From: Actinomycetota bacterium
GTDB taxonomy: Bacteria > Actinomycetota > Actinomycetes > Actinomycetales > Microbacteriaceae
Length of the DNA: 64,000 bases
NCBI GenBank assembly: GCA_947449765.1
Contig: CANFSP010000001.1
Coordinates: forward strand, 1-64,000
Reading direction: 5' to 3'
Made by a program: the position numbers and the translations under genes. Shown here piece after piece: positions 19,504-28,128 of the stretch; the first letter of the stretch is position 1; every line of letters starts with the position of its first letter. The notes under the pieces were generated by a model. The model was not told where the DNA came from, did not search any database, and was given only the letters and a program-made list of their open reading frames with translations.

Positions 19504-19985
19504 GAGTTGTTCTCGTCTCGCATACTTAGCCGGCGACGGGCGAGTTGCACCGTTCGCGACGGGAGTTGATTGTCGAGAGCAATCGCCGTTGAGGTTCTCA
19601 GCACATCATCATGACGCGCAATCTGATCCAACACCCGCTGCAGGTCGGAATTCGAGACGGCGACAGCGCGGATCAGCAGATCGCTTGAGCCGGTGACGGT
19701 AGATATCTCAGTGACTTCGGGGATGGCGTTGAGCGTGGCAATGAGTCCTGGCCCGCGACTGCTCTGAGTAATCTCGGCGCTAATAAACGCCGTGACGCTG
19801 AAGCCGATGGCGGCGGGGTTTACCGTCGGCGTAAGCGAGAGCACGCCTGAACTAATGAGTCGGTCCAAGCGAGACTGATACGTGGCTCGCGCGACGCCGA
19901 GCTTCTGGGCGGCGTCCACGCCATTGGTTCGGGGGTCCTGCTCGAGTAATTCAATAATCCGCACATCAAGTTCATCGATTTTCAT
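19500..19985 (-). CDS. Lrp/AsnC family transcriptional regulator
   Basis: The 161-residue product has an N-terminal helix-turn-helix ('DELDVRIIELLEQDPR...AQKLGVARATYQSRLDRLI') and a C-terminal RAM ligand-binding fold ('TEISTVTGSSDLLIRAV'). Lrp-type proteins usually sense amino acids and often control their own operon. Its ATG overlaps the stop of the CocE-type gene by one base (TAATG), and its stop overlaps the ThDP enzyme gene. The placement inside an operon with an amide/ester hydrolase and a 2-oxo-acid enzyme suggests an amino-acid-derived compound is processed (inference). Confidence 0.9.
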   Translation of the reverse strand: MKIDELDVRIIELLEQDPRTNGVDAAQKLGVARATYQSRLDRLISSGVLSLTPTVNPAAIGFSVTAFISAEITQSSRGPGLIATLNAIPEVTEISTVTGSSDLLIRAVAVSNSDLQRVLDQIARHDDVLRTSTAIALDNQLPSRTVQLARRRLSMRDENNS

Positions 19986-21646
19986 TACGCACCCGGGGCA
20001 AGCGGTACAAATGGGAGGAGCAAACTGCTCGGGTGCTCTCCGCCACTGTAAATGACGTGGTTTCCGCGGTTTCGGTTTTCCGGGTGTTGGGGAATCATCC
20101 CCGCACCGGCAATTTGGTCATAGCCGCGAATGTCAAGCTCTAGTCGCTCTCCCGCCTCAAAGCGCGTGGCCGCGTCGAGAATGGGAATGTCGAGACGCAC
20201 GATTTCGTCGTTGTAGACGTGCTCAAAATCTGTAAAGGACGGGTACGGCTTCGCCTCGGTCGATCGATCCGGATCGAGTGTGCGTAGTGAAAGCCGCTGC
20301 CAGCCCATTCCGACGATGCCGTTTTCAAAGAAGCCGAGGTATTCAAAGTTAACCTCGTTGCCGTCACCATCGAACTTGCGCAACCCAATGAACATGTCGG
20401 CGTCATCGGCCCCTTGGGCGCTCATCCACAGTTGCAATGAGGCCGGTCCGATGAGTTCGGTCGGTTCGGTAAAGGTGTAGGAGAAGGTCGCATTACCTGA
20501 CTTTGCCGGGTATGACCTCGACGATGGTTGGGCCGGCTCGGTGAAGTCGAGTGTCCCGGTGTGCGCATCCAGATACATGCGCCGGTACTCGGTTCCCGTG
20601 AGTGGGTACTGCGTATCTGTTCGCAGGTGATTGACCTTCAGCCGGTCTCGAACCTGACAGCTCACTCGTGGCCAGTCCGCAATCGCGGAGTCATTGCCGC
20701 GCAAAAAGCGGTCAAAGAAGGCCATCTGCTTGGCGACCATCTCCGGCTGGTAAAAGTACGACCACTCTTTTCGGGCATTTAAATCGATCCACTTTTCGGT
20801 GGATGCGACTTCATCCCATGCCTGGAGGGTGCCGCGTGTGTGAATTCCAGCATTAGCCCAGCTTGAGACAAGCCAAACCGGTACGTCGAATTTCGACAGG
20901 TCGGCCACGCGAGACGTCCAGAACGCGTCGTAGGTCGGGTGCTCGCGCATCCCCGCCTCCATGTCTTCGACGGCTGTCTTTGACCAGGAGGTCATTTGCA
21001 TCCAGCCGTGGCACATTCCGTAGTTTGGGATGCCACCGTGAAACTTCACGTCACGATAGAAATCGTTGAGCGCTTCAAAAAGGATGACGGCTTTGAGGTG
21101 CTCCGGCTTCTGGGCTGCCGCCTGATAGGCACTCATCGCAAAGTAGGAAACCCCGTTCGTGCCGATGTTGCCATTGCTCCAGGGTTGAACGGCAAGCCAC
21201 TCGATGAGGTCGTACTCGTCGCGGCCCTCTTGTTCTGTCATGAACTGAGCGATCCCTTCGGAGTACCGCACCCCGCGGGGGTCAGCGTTGACAATCACGA
21301 AGCCGGCCTTTGTCCAAGTCACAGGATCGGGTGCCTCGAAGGCGGTGTACTTCGAATTACCGGGTGGGATGTCAGCGCCGGGAAAAGCGGTGTCCCACTC
21401 GATGTGTGGATGCTTTCCAAACGGGGCGTAGCCGAGCACCACCGGGTATCGACCCTCCGCCTGGGGCCGGAACACATCGATGTAAATGGTGGTCCCGTCA
21501 CGTAGCTCGACTGCTACGTCCCGCTCGAAAATCATGTCGCCATCGTGGATGAGCGTGTATCCGTGTCCGGGATAGTGCGGGTCGAGATCCGGGTCTTTTC
21601 CCGGACGGAGCGTCCAGGGCGTGGCGTCACCTTCGTGAAGAGTCAT
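19985..21646 (-). CDS. CocE/NonD family alpha/beta hydrolase, second copy
   Basis: The 553-residue product has the same architecture as the protein at 7910-9679, with an S15-type hydrolase half and a C-terminal jelly roll ('LQLWMSAQGADDADMFIGLR'). Here the nucleophile context is the more usual 'GVSYF'. 'VNADPRGVRYSEG' marks the neighbouring loop. By eye the two proteins are clearly related but well diverged, so they are old paralogues. It is the first gene of a three-gene operon with Lrp and the ThDP enzyme, and is divergent from the TetR gene at 21768. Acylase or esterase activity on an amino-acid-like substrate is the best guess. Confidence 0.87.
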   Translation of the reverse strand: MTLHEGDATPWTLRPGKDPDLDPHYPGHGYTLIHDGDMIFERDVAVELRDGTTIYIDVFRPQAEGRYPVVLGYAPFGKHPHIEWDTAFPGADIPPGNSKYTAFEAPDPVTWTKAGFVIVNADPRGVRYSEGIAQFMTEQEGRDEYDLIEWLAVQPWSNGNIGTNGVSYFAMSAYQAAAQKPEHLKAVILFEALNDFYRDVKFHGGIPNYGMCHGWMQMTSWSKTAVEDMEAGMREHPTYDAFWTSRVADLSKFDVPVWLVSSWANAGIHTRGTLQAWDEVASTEKWIDLNARKEWSYFYQPEMVAKQMAFFDRFLRGNDSAIADWPRVSCQVRDRLKVNHLRTDTQYPLTGTEYRRMYLDAHTGTLDFTEPAQPSSRSYPAKSGNATFSYTFTEPTELIGPASLQLWMSAQGADDADMFIGLRKFDGDGNEVNFEYLGFFENGIVGMGWQRLSLRTLDPDRSTEAKPYPSFTDFEHVYNDEIVRLDIPILDAATRFEAGERLELDIRGYDQIAGAGMIPQHPENRNRGNHVIYSGGEHPSSLLLPFVPLAPGA

Positions 21647-21767
21647 GAAATGAGTATTCCATGTGAATAACTATTGTCAATATGTAAGCAACTAACTAAA
21701 AATCTTGGTCAATTTGCTCATCGTGGCGCTCAGCGGTGTTCAGCGGCTCTGCTCCTAAACTGAGGGT
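21647..21767. promoter_or_regulatory. Divergent promoter region between CocE operon and tetR
   Basis: This AT-rich gap holds TTGACA for the minus strand (21675-21680 on the plus strand as TGTCAA). For the plus strand it holds a TAAACT -10 box at 21756-21761, six bases before the TetR ATG (leaderless). Two TTG(G)TCAAT-like direct repeats (about 21673-21681 and 21705-21713) and a CAGCGG direct repeat (about 21731-21746) are candidate operator elements. Confidence 0.5.
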
Positions 21768-22526
21768 ATGTCACGCGGTCGAGTAAGTTCGGAGATCGCC
21801 AACGCGGTGGGCTACACAGCCAAAGACTGGCTCGCCTATGGCGACCAGCCAAACCCCTCCACGCGCGAAAAAATGATTCTCCTGGCCATCGAGGAAATCA
21901 TCGAGCTCGGGCCTGCAGACTTCAACACCAATCGCGTGTGCGATCGTCTTGACATCAAGCATCCGATGGTCAACCACTACTTCGGCAATCGCGATGGCCT
22001 CATTGCAGAAGCCACTTGGTGGGTCTATCAACACTGGGCGGCGGGCGTGGACGCAATCATGCACTCAGCCATGAAGAATCCGCGAAAGCGCCTCGAAAAA
22101 TTCATCCGATCTGAAATCGCGTTCAGTAAGCGGATGGGCGGCATGCTTCTGCTCCTGCACTACCCGATCTCGTCAAAAGGCTCCCAAGAAATCGTTGACC
22201 GCACATACGGCGATCAGATGCAGCGGTATTTTCAGTACCATCTCGCCCTGCTCGCGGTGACTGTCCGGGACATCCGCTCTGGCAAGGTGACACCTCTCGA
22301 TTTTGACCTGACCAACTTTCCGACTACCGAACTGCTTGCCACACCCAGCATCGTCTTTGCCGCGTCGCAAATCTCATGGATGACACATGGTGTCGCGATG
22401 TGGAGCTCGGGACACCATCTCGGCAGTGACAAGATGGACAACCCGGCGATTTCCAAACTCACTACTGCCATCGCCCTGGACGAATACATCAAGCTGATTC
22501 TTAAGGTCGCCGAAAAAGAGGTCTGA
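21768..22526 (+). CDS. TetR family transcriptional regulator
   Basis: The 252-residue product has a TetR helix-turn-helix at about residues 33-80 ('REKMILLAIEEII' then 'VCDRLDIKHPMVNHYFGNRDGL'). It is longer than usual because of an N-terminal extension of about 30 residues. The C-terminal helical domain would bind an unknown ligand. It is divergent from the CocE-Lrp-ThDP operon and is the obvious candidate to control it. The start is supported by a leaderless promoter. Confidence 0.88.
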   Translation: MSRGRVSSEIANAVGYTAKDWLAYGDQPNPSTREKMILLAIEEIIELGPADFNTNRVCDRLDIKHPMVNHYFGNRDGLIAEATWWVYQHWAAGVDAIMHSAMKNPRKRLEKFIRSEIAFSKRMGGMLLLLHYPISSKGSQEIVDRTYGDQMQRYFQYHLALLAVTVRDIRSGKVTPLDFDLTNFPTTELLATPSIVFAASQISWMTHGVAMWSSGHHLGSDKMDNPAISKLTTAIALDEYIKLILKVAEKEV

Positions 22527-22559
22527 TGATCGCGGTTGTGCACGTGGCAAGCTAGGGGC

Positions 22560-23957
22560 ATGACTTATGAGACTCTGGCCTTAGCCGCTTTCGACGCGGT
22601 GACTCCGCTGGGCAATCACACCATCGTGCGTCGCGCCGTCGAAGCAGGGGATGTGCGGATCGACATCACTCATTCGGGCATTTGCCACTCCGACATTCAC
22701 TCCGTCAACGGCGACTGGGGGGCGCAGCCGTACCCGGTGGTTCCCGGTCACGAAATTATCGGCAGGGTTGTCGAACTCGGTGCCGACGTCACCGGGTTTG
22801 CCATTGGCGACCGAGTAGGTGTCGGCGTCATTGTTGGTAGCTGCGGCACCTGCAACGAGTGCGAACGAGGCCTCGAACAGTATTGCGCGAACGAGCCCGT
22901 CTGGACTTTCGGTGCGCCCGATCCGCACCTGCCCGGGCAGACGACACACGGGGGCTACTCCCGGGAAATCGTCACGGAAGCTAAGTTCGTCTACCGTGTT
23001 CCAGAAAACCTCGACCCGGCGGGGGCCGCTCCTCTGTTATGTGCCGGGATCACGGTGTATTCACCATTGAAGACGTGGGGTGCCGGTCCCGGAAAAAAGG
23101 TTGGTGTTGCGGGCATCGGTGGTCTTGGTCACCTCGCGGTCAAGTTTGCCCACGCCCTCGGAGCGCAGACGGTGGGATTCACCACCACCGAGTCCAAGAC
23201 TGACATGATTCTCGGACTGGGTGCCGACGAGGTGCTCATTTCGTCAGACAAGGCCGCGATGCGTGATGCTGAGGGGACGTTCGATCTCATCATTGACACC
23301 ATTCCGTTCAGCCACGACCTTAACCGGTACCTCAAAATGCTTGCGGTTGACGGCACGCTCGTGGTCTTGGGTGCACTGACCCCGATCACCGAACCCGTCA
23401 TTGGCGGTTTACTCACCGGGAAGCGTCGGCGAATTGCCGGTTCCAACATCGGTGGAGTCCCCGAAACGCAAGAGATGCTCGACTTTGCCGGTGCGCACAA
23501 CATCATCGCCGACATCGAGCTGATTCGCGCGGACGCCGTGAATGATGCGTATCGGCGCGTGGTGGCTGGCGATGTTCAGTTCCGGTTTGTCATCGACGCG
23601 CAGACCATCGGGTTGCCCGTTCCCGAGCTCATTTCAGGGGCAGAGGCCGTAGCGCGTGCGAATGGCGGAGCGTTGATAGTGGATGTTCGTCCCGAACGCT
23701 TTCTCGATTCCGACGGCAGAAACCCGCTCGCCACCTGGGTCGATCGCAAGAACATGGACTCCTATTTCGTGCCGGGTGGCGCACACTTTCTTGGTGACGT
23801 GGTCAACGATTCGGATCGCAAGATTGTGGTCATGTGTGGATCTATTGCGGGTTCACGGCCGATGGCGGACTGGTTGCTCGCGCACGGATTCACGAATGTT
23901 TCGCACGTCGACGGCGGATTCGCGGGCTGGAAAGAAGCCGGCGGCTCAATCGGCTAG
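22560..23957 (+). CDS. Zinc alcohol dehydrogenase fused to a rhodanese-like domain
   Basis: The 465-residue product has two parts. Residues 1-350 form a zinc-dependent NAD(P) alcohol dehydrogenase of the cinnamyl-alcohol/YahK type: 'GICHSDIH', 'PVVPGHEIIGRV', structural-zinc cysteines 'GSCGTCNECERGLEQYC' and cofactor motif 'GIGGLGHLAVKFA'. Residues about 355-465 form a rhodanese-like domain ending 'VSHVDGGFAGWKEAGG', with a candidate active Cys426 in 'VVMCGSIAGSR'. Ordinary members stop near residue 350. The ATG at 22560 gives the normal dehydrogenase N-terminus. The rhodanese loop is longer than the usual Cys-x4-Arg. Aldehyde reduction is likely for the first domain; the role of the second is open. 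Confidence 0.87.
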   Translation: MTYETLALAAFDAVTPLGNHTIVRRAVEAGDVRIDITHSGICHSDIHSVNGDWGAQPYPVVPGHEIIGRVVELGADVTGFAIGDRVGVGVIVGSCGTCNECERGLEQYCANEPVWTFGAPDPHLPGQTTHGGYSREIVTEAKFVYRVPENLDPAGAAPLLCAGITVYSPLKTWGAGPGKKVGVAGIGGLGHLAVKFAHALGAQTVGFTTTESKTDMILGLGADEVLISSDKAAMRDAEGTFDLIIDTIPFSHDLNRYLKMLAVDGTLVVLGALTPITEPVIGGLLTGKRRRIAGSNIGGVPETQEMLDFAGAHNIIADIELIRADAVNDAYRRVVAGDVQFRFVIDAQTIGLPVPELISGAEAVARANGGALIVDVRPERFLDSDGRNPLATWVDRKNMDSYFVPGGAHFLGDVVNDSDRKIVVMCGSIAGSRPMADWLLAHGFTNVSHVDGGFAGWKEAGGSIG

Positions 23958-23965
23958 GTGCGTTG

Positions 23966-24958
23966 TCAGACGTTGCGCGTAGTCTCCGCCAGTTCGAGGC
24001 GCCAGGGAACGTGTACCGTCTGGGGGGCTTCTAGCTTTCCTTCGACAACATCGAGGGTGGTACCAATGGCCATACCTGTGTAGAGCTCAGGGTGATACGT
24101 CGTTGTCGAGAGCTCGTCCTTGTGCTGCACTCCGGCTGGCGCAGCTCGAAGCGCGATGACCTGGAAATCGTGCGGAACGTCGTAACCCTGCTCGCGCAAC
24201 TGAGCGACGATGGCTTCTCCCTCACCGTAAAACGAATACAGTGCGTCGGCGCCCGAGCCGAGAATCTCGTTGACTCGATCGACCAAATCACTTCGGTCGT
24301 GCGCTCCCCGAACCACCGTGGGCGTGTAACCGTGGGTCTCGCACCAGGTGAGAAAGGCCGCCACCTGAGTCGTGTTTGACGTGGCGCCGCCGGGCTCTGT
24401 CAGCAGAGCAACGTGTCTGGCGCCTCGTTCCCGCAGAGCCTCGAGCGCCGCGGTTGTCATCGCTGCGTAACCCGTATCCAAGTGAACAGAGATTCTGCTG
24501 TCGTGTGGGCGGTCTTGGGTGACAATCGGAATTCCCAGTGAGTGTGCGCGGGTGATGTCTGGGTCGTCGATTTGGCTGTCGTTGAGCGCGACCGCATCCA
24601 GCCCGAATTCAAGCATGAGGTCCGGTGAGTTGGGCGGAACGATGACCACCGCGTAGCCCCTGGCCGACGCTGCTTGTGAGACACCGAGAATCGCTTGACC
24701 GATGAGTTCATACCATTGGGTTACCCAACCCTCATTGCGGAGCTCGGGGATGATGAAGCCAATCGTGCGACTCTTTCCGGTTCGGAGGTTGGCCGCTCGA
24801 CGGTTCGTTTTGTAGCCGAGACGGTCGCAGACTTCGCGCACGCGTAACCGTGTGGCTTCAGGGAGATTGCCCTTATCGTTCATGACGAAGGACACGGTTG
24901 CTACCGAGACTCCGGCTTCCCGCGCAACGTCTTTAATCGTGATCCGAGGAACGGACAT
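23966..24958 (-). CDS. LacI family transcriptional regulator
   Basis: The 330-residue product has the LacI helix-turn-helix 'TIKDVAREAGVSVATVSFVMN' region with the 'NRRAANLRTGKSRTIGFI' hinge, followed by a periplasmic-binding-like sensor domain. GGAGG lies six bases before the ATG. It is divergent from the aldo-keto reductase gene, with a perfect LacI-type palindrome between them. It probably represses itself and the reductase and responds to a sugar-like ligand (inference). Its 3' end is eight bases from the convergent dehydrogenase-rhodanese gene. Confidence 0.93.
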   Translation of the reverse strand: MSVPRITIKDVAREAGVSVATVSFVMNDKGNLPEATRLRVREVCDRLGYKTNRRAANLRTGKSRTIGFIIPELRNEGWVTQWYELIGQAILGVSQAASARGYAVVIVPPNSPDLMLEFGLDAVALNDSQIDDPDITRAHSLGIPIVTQDRPHDSRISVHLDTGYAAMTTAALEALRERGARHVALLTEPGGATSNTTQVAAFLTWCETHGYTPTVVRGAHDRSDLVDRVNEILGSGADALYSFYGEGEAIVAQLREQGYDVPHDFQVIALRAAPAGVQHKDELSTTTYHPELYTGMAIGTTLDVVEGKLEAPQTVHVPWRLELAETTRNV

Positions 24959-24975
24959 TTCTACCTCCGGATGCC

Positions 24976-24989
24976 AGTAAACGTTTACT
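24976..24989. promoter_or_regulatory. LacI-type operator
   Basis: AGTAAACGTTTACT is a perfect 14-bp palindrome with the central CG typical of LacI-family sites. It lies 17 bases upstream of the LacI start and upstream of TAGGCT (25015-25020), the probable -10 box of the aldo-keto reductase promoter. Confidence 0.82.
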
Positions 24990-25048
24990 AACTCTACTCC
25001 GCGCTGTGCCCGCTTAGGCTAGAGGCGACATAAATAAAGGAGTCATTC

Positions 25049-26026
25049 GTGAAGTACACCAGATTGCGCAACCTCGAGGTCTCGCGCATTGGCCTTGGCT
25101 GCATGGGCATGTCGCACATCTACACGGGATACAAGCAACCCGAAGCAGACTCAATCGCGGTGATTCACCGAGCCCTCGACCTCGGGGTCACGCTCATCGA
25201 TACCGCGGAACTCTATGGTGACGGACGCAACGAAGAACTCGTTGGTCGTGCCATTCGCGATCGCCGAGACAAAGTTGTTCTGGCGACCAAATTTGGCCTT
25301 AAGACGCACACGGGCCACAGCATCCCCACGGATTCAACTCCGGCGAATATTCGCATTGCGGTCGAAGGGTCGTTGACGCGCCTGGGTGTTGACCACATCG
25401 ACCTCTACTACCAGCACCGTATCGACCCCCTGACGCCGATCGAAGAGACGATTGGGGCGCTCGCCGAGCTGATCACCGAAGGCAAGATTGGCCACATCGG
25501 CATGTCCGAGGCAGGAAAGACAAACATTAGGCGCGCAAACGCCGTGCACCCCATCACCGCACTCCAGTCGGAATACTCGCTCTGGACGCGTGATGGTGAC
25601 GATGGCACCCTCGATCTGCTCCGCGAGCTAGGAATTGGTTTTGTGCCTTACTCCCCGCTGGGTAGAGGATTCCTCAGCGGCACGATCCGCGACATGGATT
25701 GGATGTACGAAGACGACTGGCGTCGCTCGAACCCCCGATTCCTCCCCGACGTATTCGAGCACAATGTCGCGGCTCTCGCCGAGGTTGAGGCAATTTCAGA
25801 GGAGGTGGGATGCACGCCTTCGCAGCTCGCCCTTGCTTGGCTCCTTAACAAGGGTGCGGATTGGTCCCCCATCCCGGGTACCGTGCAGATTGCGCATCTC
25901 GAGGAAAACGTGGCGGCCGTGGATGTCGTGTTGACGCCGAACCAAGTGAGTCGACTCGACGCCTGCACTCAGCCCAAAGGCGATCACCATGGGGCTACGC
26001 AAATGAAGATGCTGGACCGCGCGTAG
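25049..26026 (+). CDS. Aldo/keto reductase
   Basis: The 325-residue product is a TIM-barrel NADPH oxidoreductase. The catalytic tetrad is visible as Asp51 and Tyr56 ('DTAELYG'), Lys81 ('ATKFG') and His123 ('YYQHRID'). The C-terminal phosphate-binding region is 'SPIPGTVQIAHLEENVAA'. It resembles the AKR13-like group that reduces sugar aldehydes and other carbonyls. AAAGGAG precedes the GTG start by six bases. Regulation by the adjacent LacI protein through the palindrome at 24976 is likely. Confidence 0.93.
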   Translation: MKYTRLRNLEVSRIGLGCMGMSHIYTGYKQPEADSIAVIHRALDLGVTLIDTAELYGDGRNEELVGRAIRDRRDKVVLATKFGLKTHTGHSIPTDSTPANIRIAVEGSLTRLGVDHIDLYYQHRIDPLTPIEETIGALAELITEGKIGHIGMSEAGKTNIRRANAVHPITALQSEYSLWTRDGDDGTLDLLRELGIGFVPYSPLGRGFLSGTIRDMDWMYEDDWRRSNPRFLPDVFEHNVAALAEVEAISEEVGCTPSQLALAWLLNKGADWSPIPGTVQIAHLEENVAAVDVVLTPNQVSRLDACTQPKGDHHGATQMKMLDRA

Positions 26027-26041
26027 GCCAGAACATCGAGG

Positions 26042-26794
26042 TCAGGCAGTCCATCCGCCATCTATCGTGTGGGAAGAGCCTGTCACCATCGCCGCGTCTG
26101 GAGATGCGAGCCACGCAACCATCGCGGCAACCTCGTGCGGTTCAACGAGGCGCTTGATGGCATTCTTTTGCAACAAAATCGTCTCGATAACCTCAGATTC
26201 AGGAATCGAGTGCACCTTGGCCTGATCGGCTATCTGCTTCTCGACTAAGGGCGTTCGCACGTAGCCCGGATTGATGCAGTTGCTCGTGACGCCGTGCGGG
26301 CCGCCCTCGAGGGCGATCACCTTGGAGAGTCCTTCGAGTCCGTGCTTAGCTGAAACGTAGGCTGCCTTGAAAGGCGAGGCTTTAAGACCGTGTATCGATG
26401 AAATGTTGATTACTCGACCGAAGCCCACCGAATACATGTATGGCAGACAGGCCTTCGTGAGCAAGAAGGGGACTTCGAGCATCAGGCGAATCATGTTGCG
26501 ATACATCAGGGGGTCAAAGTCCTCGATCGGAGCCACGTTTTGGATGCCGGCATTGTTGACGAGAATGTCGAATTCGAGGCGCGCGGTTTCCAGGGGCGTG
26601 ACATCGAGTAAGTCGATTTCCCACGTGGTGAATCCCTCGGATGCTACGGTCTCCAATCCCGGTGCCTCAGGGCGATCAGCCACCGTGACACGAGCACCGC
26701 GTTCCGCGAGGACACGCGCACAAGCCAAACCGATCCCGCTAGCCCCACCGGTCACCAAGGCGCGTTTTCCCTCAAGGTAGTTCGTCAGGCTCAT
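26042..26794 (-). CDS. SDR family oxidoreductase, 3-hydroxybutyrate dehydrogenase-like
   Basis: The 250-residue product has the SDR cofactor motif 'GGASGIGLACA', 'NNAG' and the active-site 'YVSAK'. The block 'SIHGLKASPFKAAYVSAKHG' followed by 'CINPGYVRTPLVEKQI' is characteristic of D-3-hydroxybutyrate dehydrogenases, which interconvert 3-hydroxybutyrate and acetoacetate with NAD. It lies 33 bases downstream of the acyl-CoA dehydrogenase gene and is probably co-transcribed with it. In this catabolic island it could act on another 3-hydroxy acid. Confidence 0.87.
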   Translation of the reverse strand: MSLTNYLEGKRALVTGGASGIGLACARVLAERGARVTVADRPEAPGLETVASEGFTTWEIDLLDVTPLETARLEFDILVNNAGIQNVAPIEDFDPLMYRNMIRLMLEVPFLLTKACLPYMYSVGFGRVINISSIHGLKASPFKAAYVSAKHGLEGLSKVIALEGGPHGVTSNCINPGYVRTPLVEKQIADQAKVHSIPESEVIETILLQKNAIKRLVEPHEVAAMVAWLASPDAAMVTGSSHTIDGGWTA

Positions 26795-26827
26795 CGAAAA
26801 TCCGTTCTGGTGCGAGGTAGTGAGTTC

Positions 26828-28009
26828 TTAGGAGAAGGCGCCGAAGCCGGTGAGGTCGCGACCAATCAACAGCGATTGAATCGTTTCGGTTCCTTCATAC
26901 GTGTGGATTGCCTCGATGTCAGCAAAGTGCTGAGCGACCCCGTACTCAACCAGGATGCCGTTTCCGCCGAGCATGTCGCGGGCGATGGATGCAATTTCGC
27001 GAGCCGTGCGTGTGCAGTACATCTTGCCCAACGATGCCTGTGTTGGCGTGAGCTCTCCGGCGTCGTCCAGCTCGGCGAGGCGCCGGCAATACAATTGCAT
27101 GCTGGTGAGGAGCGAGAGCAGGTGAGCAAGACGCTCTTGCACAATCTGGAATTGAGCCAAAGGTTTGCCGAACTGCATGCGCTGTTTCGAGTAGCTCAGG
27201 GCGGCTTCAAAGAGAGCGGTCGCGTGGCCGAGTGCGGACCAGGCTACGCCAACCCGTGTTGCGTAGAGCACTTTGGCTGTGTCCTTGAAGGTTTTTGCTC
27301 CAGGAAGCACGTCGTCGTCACTCACAAACACATCGGTGAAGCGGATGCGCGCCTGATGAATCGCGCGCAGGGAAAGCTTTCCCGTGACCGTTGTGGCCTC
27401 GTAGCCCGCACTTGCCTGATCGACGAGGAATCCGCGAACGTTATTTTCGTCGTCGCGAGCCCAGACAACCGAAACATCTCCCACTGAGCCGTTACCAATC
27501 CACATTTTTTCCCCGTTGATGAGCCAGCCTCCGTCGACCTTTTTCGCCGTGCTTTCCAGCGCGACGGAGTCACTCCCGTGCATCGGTTCGGTGAGGGCAA
27601 AGGCGCCGAGTTTTTCAGCGCGAGCTAAGGGAATGAGCCATTTCGCTTTCTGTTCGGCGCTGCCGTGCAGGGCGATTGATCGGAGTGCGAGTCCTCCCTG
27701 AACCGCAATGACGGTGCCCATTGAGCCATCGCCTCGAGAAATCTCCATATTCACCAAGCCCGCCGCGAGTGCAGTCATGGGGGTCAGGCCAGGCCCACTC
27801 ACCGCATCGGTGAGGAGGTCCAGTTCACCCATGCGCCGGACCAAATGTGTGGGGTATTCAGCCTTGTCCCAACACCGGGACAATTCTTCACGTGATTCGA
27901 GTGAAAATTGCCGCGCGCGATCCCAAAAATCCCGGTCGTGTCCTGTCACGTCATGGAAGACCGCGAAATAGTCCGTGTCGAGCGGACTGGTGGTGTCGTA
28001 TTCGGACAT
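26828..28009 (-). CDS. Acyl-CoA dehydrogenase, glutaryl-CoA dehydrogenase-like
   Basis: The 393-residue flavoprotein has the family motifs 'LGAFALTEPMHGSDS', 'WIGNGSVGDVSVVWAR' and the C-terminal catalytic glutamate Glu372 in 'HTYEGTETIQSLLIGRDLTG', a pattern close to glutaryl-CoA dehydrogenase. It would oxidise an acyl-CoA at the alpha-beta position, possibly with decarboxylation if the substrate is a dicarboxylic acyl-CoA. It is divergent from the CoA transferase gene and shares the control region 28010-28128. Together with the SDR gene it forms the minus-strand arm of the catabolic island. Confidence 0.9.
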   Translation of the reverse strand: MSEYDTTSPLDTDYFAVFHDVTGHDRDFWDRARQFSLESREELSRCWDKAEYPTHLVRRMGELDLLTDAVSGPGLTPMTALAAGLVNMEISRGDGSMGTVIAVQGGLALRSIALHGSAEQKAKWLIPLARAEKLGAFALTEPMHGSDSVALESTAKKVDGGWLINGEKMWIGNGSVGDVSVVWARDDENNVRGFLVDQASAGYEATTVTGKLSLRAIHQARIRFTDVFVSDDDVLPGAKTFKDTAKVLYATRVGVAWSALGHATALFEAALSYSKQRMQFGKPLAQFQIVQERLAHLLSLLTSMQLYCRRLAELDDAGELTPTQASLGKMYCTRTAREIASIARDMLGGNGILVEYGVAQHFADIEAIHTYEGTETIQSLLIGRDLTGFGAFS

Positions 28010-28045
28010 TGTTCCTCTTCACTGAAAAGTGCGTTTTCACTCAAA

Positions 28046-28100
28046 ATGTATGCAATTTGCAAGATTTTTCTTGACTACGAGTCAACACTCTCCCTAGGCT
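28046..28100. promoter_or_regulatory. Divergent promoter with candidate GntR operator
   Basis: ATGTATGCAA (28046-28055) is followed by a dyad TGCAA-T-TTGCA (28051-28061). The first element matches the site TTGCATACAA in front of the GntR gene at 39700 when read on the other strand. For the plus strand, TTGACT (28071-28076) and TAGGCT (28095-28100) form a -35/-10 pair with an 18-bp spacer. TTGAC/GTCAA arms (28071-28085) add a further dyad. The minus-strand promoter of the acyl-CoA dehydrogenase probably overlaps the TGCAA dyad. Confidence 0.55.
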
Positions 28101-28128
28101 TCAGGTCAATAGGGCATTGTGGCCGATA

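Noticed and set aside
18943-19569. 208-codon open frame on the plus strand
   Set aside because: Antisense of the ThDP enzyme gene, low-complexity arginine/glycine-rich translation.
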